A stretch of 5,195 bases of DNA. Origin: Methylomicrobium sp. GTDB taxonomy: Bacteria > Pseudomonadota > Gammaproteobacteria > Methylococcales > Methylomonadaceae. The notes beneath the pieces were generated by a model. It saw only the letters and a program-made list of their open reading frames with translations. It did not search any database and was not told the DNA's origin. Where the stretch lies: the NCBI GenBank assembly GCA_007135635.1, contig SLIO01000401.1:1-5195 (forward strand), written 5' to 3'. The position numbers and the translations under genes are program-made. Shown here piece after piece: positions 1 to 5,195 of this stretch (position 1 is the stretch's first letter; each line of letters begins with the position of its first letter).

Positions 1-91
1 CGTCCGCCTTATGCGATGTGGAGCCATAAAAAATTATTCGCTGAACTGTTAATAAACGACTGTTCAGACATTGGAATTTTGGGTTTTATCG

Positions 92-118
92 TTCGACCCG
101 TGATGAGCGAAATATAAT
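92..118 (+). promoter_or_regulatory. Candidate sigma-70 promoter for rne
   Basis: TATAAT at 113-118 matches the sigma-70 -10 consensus exactly and lies in an AT-rich setting. The best -35 candidate is TTCGAC at 92-97, only 15 bp upstream and a weak match to TTGACA, and there is no extended -10 TG. If used, transcription would start near 124-126 and leave a leader of about 290 nt. This is comparable to the long E. coli rne leader. A perfect hexamer in AT-rich DNA can arise by chance, so this call is tentative. Confidence 0.35.
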
Positions 119-251
119 AATTCCTGTTTAGGAAGGATTTTACAAGAAGACAGGCTTGCGCACACCTATTCACGTTGAATAAAACATACTGAATAAACAA
201 TGCAAATTCTTTTGCTTTTCATAACTTAAATGAATGAACGAAAGCAAGCGA

Positions 252-350
252 GACCGCCAATAATAGGACGGCACAGACAACCGTCCCGGCCCTAAAGGCC
301 GCGGGCATCGTAACAGCCCATACTGCGGTCATAACCCCTATGCGCGGCCT
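252..350 (+). promoter_or_regulatory. Predicted structured 5' leader RNA of rne
   Basis: Complementary segments fit a compact multibranch fold. GACCGC 252-257 pairs with GCGGTC 325-330 as a closing stem. Inside it lie GGACGG 266-271 with CCGTCC 281-286 (9-nt loop), CGGCC 287-291 with GGCCG 297-301 (loop CTAAA), and GGGC 303-306 with GCCC 316-319 (9-nt loop). The first two hairpins abut and could stack coaxially. A competing 8-bp pairing joins AGGCCGCG 296-303 to CGCGGCCT 343-350. In E. coli the rne leader (Rfam rne5) folds into hairpins that RNase E recognises to repress its own synthesis, and a separate pseudomonad leader motif (rne-II) is known. I infer an analogous role here, but I did not match this sequence to either family. 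The structure was found by eye, with no energy or covariation support. Confidence 0.5.
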
Positions 351-380
351 GAATATCTTAAAAAAATTCTAAACATGGGA

Positions 381-408
381 CAGGAATAATTAAGCAGGAA
401 TAATCAAG
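381..408 (+). repeat. 14-bp tandem duplication with GGA motifs next to the rne ribosome binding site
   Basis: CAGGAATAATTAAG at 381-394 is followed directly by CAGGAATAATCAAG at 395-408, with 13 of 14 positions identical. The second copy runs into the Shine-Dalgarno sequence. As a result AGGA occurs at 382-385, 396-399 and 407-410, with a further GGGA at 377-380. The extra copies could act as ribosome standby or decoy sites, or as binding sites for a GGA-recognising protein of the CsrA/RsmA type. The duplication is directly visible; its role is inferred. Confidence 0.8.
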
Positions 409-410
409 GA
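406..410 (+). promoter_or_regulatory. Ribosome binding site of rne
   Basis: AAGGA lies six bases before the ATG at 417-419, an ordinary Shine-Dalgarno spacing. It supports this start, which is also fixed by the RNase E N-terminus [10 protein letters not shown] beginning exactly there. An upstream ATG at 375 opens only a four-codon frame (MGQE, stop 387-389) and has no good ribosome site. Confidence 0.85.
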
Positions 411-416
411 TACCTA

Positions 417-2606
417 ATGAAAAGAATGCTTATCAATGCCACGCAACCTGAAGAACTGCGTGTCGCTTTGGTAGATGGTCAAAAACTTTATGATTTTGAC
501 ATTGAAGTCCCTTCAAAAGAACAAAAAAAGTCAAACATTTACAAAGGCATTATCACCCGCATCGAACCCAGCCTGGAAGCCGCCTTCGTGAATTACGGCT
601 CCGAAAAACATGGCTTTCTTCCGTTTAAGGAAATTGCCCCGAACTTCCGGCAACGGGCCGAAGGCGATGCATCCGAAGGCGGACGCGCATCAATCAAAGA
701 TCAAATCAAGGAAGGCCAGGAAATCGTAGTTCAAATCGAAAAAGAAGAACGCGGAAACAAAGGCGCGGCATTAACCACTTACATAAGCCTTGCCGGAACC
801 TATCTGGTATTGATGCCGAACAACCCGAAAGCCGGCGGCATTTCCAGACGCATCGAAGGCGATACGCGAAATGAATTGCGTGAAGTCATGACAGCTTTGG
901 AAATCCCCGAGACAATGGGCCTGATCGTGCGCACGGCCGGCTGCGGCAAGAGCGCAGAGGAACTGCAATGGGATTTAAATTATCTGTTGCAACTGTGGGA
1001 AGCGATCGAACGCTCGGCCACTGAACATTCGGCGCCTTTTTTAATCTTTCAGGAAAGCAACGTCATCATCAGAGCGCTGCGCGACCATTTACGCGGCAAT
1101 ATCGATGAAATTCTGATCGACAAAGAAGAAGCATTCAACCTGGTGCAAAAGTTTTTGAAACAGGTCATGCCGCATTTTCTGTCCAAAGCAAAACTGTATC
1201 AAGATTCGGTGCCGTTGTTCAGTCGCTATCAAATCGAATCCCAAATCGAAATCGCCTACGGCCGCGAAGTATCGCTGCCATCCGGCGGCTCGATCGTAAT
1301 CGATCATACCGAAGCGCTGACGTCGATCGACATCAACTCGGCACGCGCAACCAAAGGCAGTGACATCGAAGAAACCGCGTTGAATACCAATCTTGAAGCC
1401 GCCGATGAAATCGCGCGCCAGTTACGTCTGCGCGATTTAGGCGGTTTGTTCGTGATCGACTTTATCGACATGATGGCGAATAAAAATCAACGCGCGGTCG
1501 AGAACCGTCTTCGCGATGCTTTAAAAATCGATCGTGCTCGCATACAAACCAGCCGTATTTCGCGATTCGGTCTGCTGGAAATGTCCAGACAACGCCTTCG
1601 ACCTTCGCTTGGAGAATCTACGCAGTTGATTTGCCCACGCTGCAAAGGCCAAGGCACGATTCGTAACGTGGAATCGGTTGCACTAGCGGTTCTGCGCGTA
1701 CTGGAAGAAGAAGCCATGAAAACCGGCACGGAAAAAGTCATCGCGCATCTACCGATTGAGAGCGCGACCTTCCTGCTCAATGAAAAACGGCCAGCCATCG
1801 AACAAATTGAATCGAGACTAAAAGTCGGTATCGTGATACTGCCAAGCAAACACCTGGAAACGCCGGCCTATACAATAGACCGAATCAAGACTAAGGATAC
1901 CATCGAGGAAAAACCCAGTTATCTTCAAATCAAGGAAGAAGATATTCCGCTTCCTGAATTCGCGCAACAGATCAAACCCAAAGCCGAACAAGCGGCTATC
2001 AAGGAATTTCTACCCGATGCGCCGGCCCCGGTACAAAATCGCAATACTTCGGCCAGCCTGATCAAGCGCTTTTGGCAAAAATTGGTCGGCGGCAAAGAAG
2101 AAGTCCAAGCCATACCTCAGCAAGCCCAAAAGCAGGAACAAAAAGAAGGCGAAGACAGAATCCCGGGCAAAAAACGCGATAATAAACGCGGACCAGGAAG
2201 CCGAAGCAACCGACCTAAAAGGCCCGCCGATAAGCGTGAAGCAAAACCTGCCGAGCAGAAAGAGATCATTCCTGAAGAAATCGTTCAACCGGTTGAAGCG
2301 GACAAAACCACGACTGAAACCATCGATCAACCGGTAAAAAAACCGCAATCCAGAAATGGAAGAAGAGGCCCGAATCGACGTCGCCCTCGGAACCCGAATT
2401 ACAAAAAACCGGACGCTTCACAACAGAGCGAAATCAGCGGACCGAATGCTCCAACTCAAGCCGATGAAGGACCGAAGCCGGTAGAGACAGCCAAGACACA
2501 AGACGATAAGCCTCGCCATGAACTGGACGCCCCCGCCGCTAGGCCGGACAGTAATGCAAACAACAGGCCTTCTGCTGAAAAATCCGAAAGCGAATCGGAC
2601 GCCTAA
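417..2606 (+). CDS. rne: Ribonuclease E, complete, with a short C-terminal scaffold
   Basis: Single-strand-specific, 5'-monophosphate-sensing endoribonuclease that starts mRNA decay and processes rRNA and tRNA precursors, usually at the inner membrane face as the degradosome core. The N-terminus [10 protein letters not shown] is essentially the E. coli one. Visible in order are an S1 RNA-binding domain (about residues 37-120), the 5'-sensor region with Arg172-Thr173 in LIVRTAG, and the DNase I-like catalytic domain. Asp305 (SIDINSAR) and Asp348 (VIDFIDM) correspond to the E. coli Mg-binding Asp303 and Asp346. The Zn-link CPRC (Cys406, Cys409) joins dimers into the tetramer, and a small domain extends to about 510. 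Residues 547-559 ([13 protein letters not shown]) fit an amphipathic membrane-binding helix. Arg-rich patches at about 584-602 and 646-664 should bind RNA or a DEAD-box helicase. The acidic C-terminus shows no partner motif I recognise. At 729 residues against 1061 in E. coli, the shortfall is all in the scaffold. RNase G is excluded by length and tail. Confidence 0.97.
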   Translation: MKRMLINATQPEELRVALVDGQKLYDFDIEVPSKEQKKSNIYKGIITRIEPSLEAAFVNYGSEKHGFLPFKEIAPNFRQRAEGDASEGGRASIKDQIKEGQEIVVQIEKEERGNKGAALTTYISLAGTYLVLMPNNPKAGGISRRIEGDTRNELREVMTALEIPETMGLIVRTAGCGKSAEELQWDLNYLLQLWEAIERSATEHSAPFLIFQESNVIIRALRDHLRGNIDEILIDKEEAFNLVQKFLKQVMPHFLSKAKLYQDSVPLFSRYQIESQIEIAYGREVSLPSGGSIVIDHTEALTSIDINSARATKGSDIEETALNTNLEAADEIARQLRLRDLGGLFVIDFIDMMANKNQRAVENRLRDALKIDRARIQTSRISRFGLLEMSRQRLRPSLGESTQLICPRCKGQGTIRNVESVALAVLRVLEEEAMKTGTEKVIAHLPIESATFLLNEKRPAIEQIESRLKVGIVILPSKHLETPAYTIDRIKTKDTIEEKPSYLQIKEEDIPLPEFAQQIKPKAEQAAIKEFLPDAPAPVQNRNTSASLIKRFWQKLVGGKEEVQAIPQQAQKQEQKEGEDRIPGKKRDNKRGPGSRSNRPKRPADKREAKPAEQKEIIPEEIVQPVEADKTTTETIDQPVKKPQSRNGRRGPNRRRPRNPNYKKPDASQQSEISGPNAPTQADEGPKPVETAKTQDDKPRHELDAPAARPDSNANNRPSAEKSESESDA

Positions 2607-2625
2607 GCACCTTAATTCATTAGCT

Positions 2626-2660
2626 CACGGTTGCCGGGCCAAAATCCCTTGGCAACCGTG
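2626..2660. terminator. Perfect inverted repeat between convergent genes, possible bidirectional terminator
   Basis: CACGGTTGCC at 2626-2635 is exactly complementary to GGCAACCGTG at 2651-2660. The loop can add three pairs (GGG 2636-2638 with CCC 2646-2648). It begins 19 bases after the rne stop and forms the same hairpin in both transcripts. Neither side has a T-tract: TTGCTATATC follows on the plus strand, and GAGCTAATGA on the minus strand. It is therefore a poor textbook intrinsic terminator. It may protect 3' ends after trimming, act together with Rho, or be a dispersed repeat. Confidence 0.5.
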
Positions 2661-2708
2661 TTGCTATATCGCCCTTCAATTAAACCCCAAACACTCAGGA
2701 AAAGGGGC

Positions 2709-2782
2709 CACCTTTCACCTTTCACCTTTCACCTTTCACCTTTCACCTTTCACCTTTCACCTTTCACCTTTCACCTTTCACC
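2709..2782. repeat. Heptamer tandem repeat, ten perfect TTTCACC copies
   Basis: CACC at 2709-2712 is followed by ten uninterrupted, identical copies of TTTCACC at 2713-2782. The minus strand reads (GGTGAAA)n. The right end overlaps the dnaE stop codon and two bases of its last sense codon. Perfect identity between copies points to recent slippage expansion or homogenisation, so copy number probably varies between strains. The unit is not a multiple of three. On the minus strand, stops recur every 21 bases; on the plus strand all three frames stay open, which creates spurious reading frames. Heptameric intergenic repeats occur in several bacterial groups, notably cyanobacteria. I know of no function for this unit. 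Confidence 0.97.
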
Positions 2783-5195
2783 GATACTTTATCTCAACAC
2801 AATCCGCCCCCAACAAACGCCTTAGCCGCAAAACCAATTCATCGGACGGATGCACGCGCCATTCATCGCCGAATTGTAGCGATGACTTGGCCGTTGTGGA
2901 ACGATAATCAAGCACAATAGGACAAGAACCGCCCTTGAACGGTTGCAGCATCTCATCGAGCTTATCGACGAACGATTTCGCATCATTCCCTTCTACCGTA
3001 TTCGCCCACTGCAACGCAATACATCGAGCATATTGATTGCGCGCATCTTCGATACCGTATAGCTTATCGACCGTCAACCTCAGCATGCCGCTAAAATCAT
3101 CGATTGCAACACCGCCTTCGGCAACGAGCAAAGCATCCTTGGACAGCAAATCGCGGTATCTATCGTAAATCTCGCCGAAAATAGCTAATTCGAGGCGGCC
3201 GGACCGGTCATCCAATGTCGCAAAGCCCATCGTTTTCCCGTTTTTGCTTTGCCGTGTCCGTAATTCTACGACCAATCCGGCGGTACGAGCCTCCATTTTG
3301 CCTCGCGTGCGCTCGACATCGCCCAAGATCTTGGCGATCTTGCCGCTCACGATATGCTTCAATTCCGATTCATATTGCGTAATTGGATGCCCGGTCAAAA
3401 ACAAGCCCAAGGTCTGCTTCTCTGCGGCCAATCGTTCTGATTCGGTCCAAGGCTCCGCTTGAGTGGTATAGACATCTTCCTGTATCCGGTTATCCTCATC
3501 GGGCATGCCCAAACCAAACAGATCGTTTTGTCCGGTTTGGGCCATCTTGCCGTACTGCTCGGCCACCCGTAATGCAATAGGCAACTCCGCCAGATGCCCT
3601 ACCCGATTGGCATCGACTCGATCGAACGCACCCGCCCGAATCAAGGCCTCGAGCACGCGACGGTTGACCTTCCTCAAGTCAACGCGCTTGCATAAATCGT
3701 AAAGTCCCGCGAAGGGGCCGTTCAATTCCCGCTCCTTTAACAAATCCTCGATCGCGGATTCACCAACCCCCTTGATTGCGCCGATCCCATATACGATTTG
3801 GCCTTTGTCGTTGACCGTGAAACGATACTTAGAATCGTTGAGATCAGGCGGGCAAATCGTCAATTTCATTTCACGGCATTCCTCAATCAATACCACGACT
3901 TTATCGGTATTGTCCATATCGGAAGACAGCACCGCCGCCATGAACTCGGCAGGATAATGCGCCTTTAGCCAGGCGGTTTGGTAAGCGACTAGGGCATAGG
4001 CCGCCGAATGCGATTTATTGAAACCGTAACCGGCGAACTTTTCCATCAAGTCGAAGATGTAAGTTGCGATGCTTTCTTCGATGCTGTTCGAAACCGCACC
4101 TTGCGTAAAAATTTCGCGCTGCTTGGCCATCTCCTCGGGCTTTTTCTTACCCATCGCGCGACGGAGCATATCAGCCCCACCAAGCGTATAACCCGCCAAT
4201 TCACGAGCGATCTGCATGACCTGCTCTTGATACAGAATAACGCCGTTGGTGGACTTCAATATGGGCACCAACGTCGGATGCGCATATTCGGCTTTCGCGC
4301 CGTGCTTGACGTTAATGTAATCGTCAACCATGCCCGACTCGAGCGGACCGGGCCGAAACAAAGCTACCAAGGCGATAATATCGTCGAAACAATCGGGCTT
4401 GAGCTTTTTGATCAGCTCTTTCATACCGCGCGACTCCAACTGAAACACCGCGGTCGTCTGTGCTTTTTTCAATAATTCGTAAGAGGCGGAATCACCACGC
4501 GGAATTGTAGCGATATCGACGATAGCCTCGCCTATTTGTTGCTTTTTTTGATTGATTGTCTCGATCGCCCAATCGATGATCGTCAGCGTCCGAAGCCCCA
4601 AAAAGTCGAACTTGACCAGACCGACCGCCTCGACATCGTCCTTGTCGAACTGCGTGACCAGATTGCCGCCGCCCTGCTCGCAATAAAGCGGCGTAAAATC
4701 GGTCAGCTTGGTCGGTGAAATCACCACTCCTCCGGCATGTTTACCGGCATTACGCGAAATCCCTTCGAGCGATTTCGCCATGTCGATCAGCGTTTTGACT
4801 TCCTCTTCGTTCTCGTACAACTGTTTGAGATCGGGACTATCCTGGAGCGCCTTAGTCAGCGTCATGCCGATTTCGAATGGAATCAATTTCGCCAAACGGT
4901 CAACGAAACCGTAGGAAAAACCCAGAACCCTGCCGACATCGCGCACCACCGCTTTCGCGGCCATCGAACCGTAGGTAATGATCTGCGCAACATGGTCGCG
5001 GCCGTAATGGCGCGCAACATAATCGATCACCTCATCGCGTCGATCCATGCAGAAATCGACGTCGAAATCGGGCATCGAAACCCGCTCCGGATTCAAGAAG
5101 CGTTCGAATAATAGATCGAATTCGATCGGATCGAGATCGGTAATTTTCAGAACATAGGCGACTAACGAGCCCGCCCCTGAGCCCCTGCCCGGCCC
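2778..5195 (-). CDS. dnaE: DNA polymerase III alpha subunit, C-terminal 805 residues (5' end outside window)
   Basis: Catalytic subunit of the chromosomal replicase. The frame is open through the window edge, where it begins GPGRGSGAGS, matching about residue 357 of the 1160-residue E. coli protein. The PHP domain and part of the palm are therefore missing only because the window ends. In fragment numbering, PDFDVDF at about 42-48 and the Asp of KFDFLGL at about 197 carry the three metal-binding aspartates (E. coli Asp401, Asp403, Asp555). The fingers region includes LGGADMLRRAMGKKKPEEM (about 338-356). YGIGAIKGVGE (about 469-479) is the helix-hairpin-helix. QNDLF (about 556-560) matches the E. 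coli sliding-clamp-binding QADMF. An OB fold follows, with LDDRSGRLE near 661, then the tau-binding C-terminal domain ending EIKYR. The TTG at 5094-5096 and ATG codons further in are internal, not starts. The stop TGA is 2778-2780. The gene converges on rne; E. coli instead has accA downstream. No frameshift or missing key residue is seen. Confidence 0.97.
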   Translation of the reverse strand, partial: GPGRGSGAGSLVAYVLKITDLDPIEFDLLFERFLNPERVSMPDFDVDFCMDRRDEVIDYVARHYGRDHVAQIITYGSMAAKAVVRDVGRVLGFSYGFVDRLAKLIPFEIGMTLTKALQDSPDLKQLYENEEEVKTLIDMAKSLEGISRNAGKHAGGVVISPTKLTDFTPLYCEQGGGNLVTQFDKDDVEAVGLVKFDFLGLRTLTIIDWAIETINQKKQQIGEAIVDIATIPRGDSASYELLKKAQTTAVFQLESRGMKELIKKLKPDCFDDIIALVALFRPGPLESGMVDDYINVKHGAKAEYAHPTLVPILKSTNGVILYQEQVMQIARELAGYTLGGADMLRRAMGKKKPEEMAKQREIFTQGAVSNSIEESIATYIFDLMEKFAGYGFNKSHSAAYALVAYQTAWLKAHYPAEFMAAVLSSDMDNTDKVVVLIEECREMKLTICPPDLNDSKYRFTVNDKGQIVYGIGAIKGVGESAIEDLLKERELNGPFAGLYDLCKRVDLRKVNRRVLEALIRAGAFDRVDANRVGHLAELPIALRVAEQYGKMAQTGQNDLFGLGMPDEDNRIQEDVYTTQAEPWTESERLAAEKQTLGLFLTGHPITQYESELKHIVSGKIAKILGDVERTRGKMEARTAGLVVELRTRQSKNGKTMGFATLDDRSGRLELAIFGEIYDRYRDLLSKDALLVAEGGVAIDDFSGMLRLTVDKLYGIEDARNQYARCIALQWANTVEGNDAKSFVDKLDEMLQPFKGGSCPIVLDYRSTTAKSSLQFGDEWRVHPSDELVLRLRRLLGADCVEIKYR

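Larger units (their letters stand above)
1..416. other. Gene-free region upstream of rne: promoter region plus long leader
   Basis: No convincing protein gene or tRNA is visible here. The first ~240 bases are AT-rich and the next ~110 are clearly more GC-rich and foldable. A frame open from base 1 to the TAA at 115-117 on the plus strand could be the last 38 codons of an upstream gene, but I do not recognise the peptide. In E. coli, rne is divergent from rluC with a long spacer and a leader of about 360 nt. A spacer of this size fits that layout, but no rluC start is visible in the window. An imperfect inverted repeat (CTGAAC 41-46 with GTTCAG 62-67, inner TGTT/AACG) and a short one (TTCCT 121-125 with AGGAA 130-134) are present. 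Neither is followed by a convincing T-tract. Confidence 0.6.

Noticed and set aside
1..117. Plus-strand open frame entering from the left edge and ending at TAA 115-117
   Set aside because: Only 38 codons, no recognisable similarity, no downstream terminator, and it overlaps the best promoter candidate. It could be the tail of an upstream gene, but the support is too thin to annotate.
9..200. Minus-strand 63-codon frame upstream of rne
   Set aside because: No ribosome site or recognisable motif, unusual composition, and it does not resemble RluC or any family I know.
375..389. Upstream mini-frame MGQE before rne as a leader peptide
   Set aside because: Four codons, no convincing ribosome site and no regulatory codon pattern.
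1001..1340. CGATCG-rich stretches resembling cyanobacterial HIP1 sites
   Set aside because: I saw no GCGATCGC octamer here, and the conserved RNase E coding sequence explains the hexamers (Ser-Ile-Asp, Val-Ile-Asp).
2685..2707. Minus-strand CCCC/GGGG hairpin followed by TTTAATT as dnaE terminator
   Set aside because: The stem is only four pairs with a 15-nt loop and the T run is three bases, which is too weak to call.
2709..2782. CRISPR array
   Set aside because: The units are 7 bp with no spacers.
2518..2907. Plus-strand frame with repeated FHLSPFT peptide, and a shorter nested one from 2631
   Set aside because: It is open only because TTTCACC has no stop in any plus frame. It overlaps the rne end and dnaE antisense and lacks a ribosome site.
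4008..4475. Long plus-strand frame antisense to dnaE
   Set aside because: It is a shadow of the conserved dnaE coding strand, with no independent ribosome site or domain.

Overview
The window comes from a gammaproteobacterium of moderate GC. Both long genes encode proteins whose cores closely resemble the E. coli versions: RNase E starts [10 protein letters not shown] and carries [10 protein letters not shown], and the replicative polymerase carries PDFDVDF and QNDLF. I cannot fix the genus from sequence alone. A methylotroph of the Methylococcales type is only an impression. This is a core-genome region. I see no mobile element, CRISPR array, tRNA, rRNA or unfamiliar protein family, and the unexplained material is all non-coding.

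Layout: positions 1-416 hold no recognisable gene and appear to be the promoter region and long 5' untranslated leader of rne. The leader has an AT-rich promoter-like stretch near 113-118 and a compact GC-rich segment at 252-350 that can fold into a closing stem around three hairpins. One strand of that fold can pair instead with a downstream segment. An AU-rich stretch with an A7 run follows, then a 14-bp tandem duplication with repeated GGA motifs just before the start codon. Positions 417-2606 (+) encode complete RNase E of 729 residues: a full catalytic half, then a short C-terminal scaffold with a membrane-binding-helix candidate and two Arg-rich patches. Positions 2607-2777 are a convergent intergenic spacer with a perfect 10-bp inverted repeat at 2626-2660 and ten perfect copies of the heptamer TTTCACC at 2713-2782. 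Positions 2778-5195 (-) encode the C-terminal 805 residues of DNA polymerase III alpha subunit (dnaE). Its N-terminal third lies beyond the right edge, and its TGA stop is formed by the heptamer repeat.

How the parts work together: RNase E starts most mRNA decay and rRNA/tRNA processing and, in enterobacteria, controls its own level through its leader. The long foldable leader here suggests the same kind of autoregulation. DnaE copies the chromosome. The two genes have no shared pathway, and their convergent arrangement makes the spacer the only barrier to antisense transcription in both directions. The spacer hairpin lacks a T-tract, and the heptamer run is G-free on the rne-sense strand, so Rho-dependent termination is an attractive but untested explanation.
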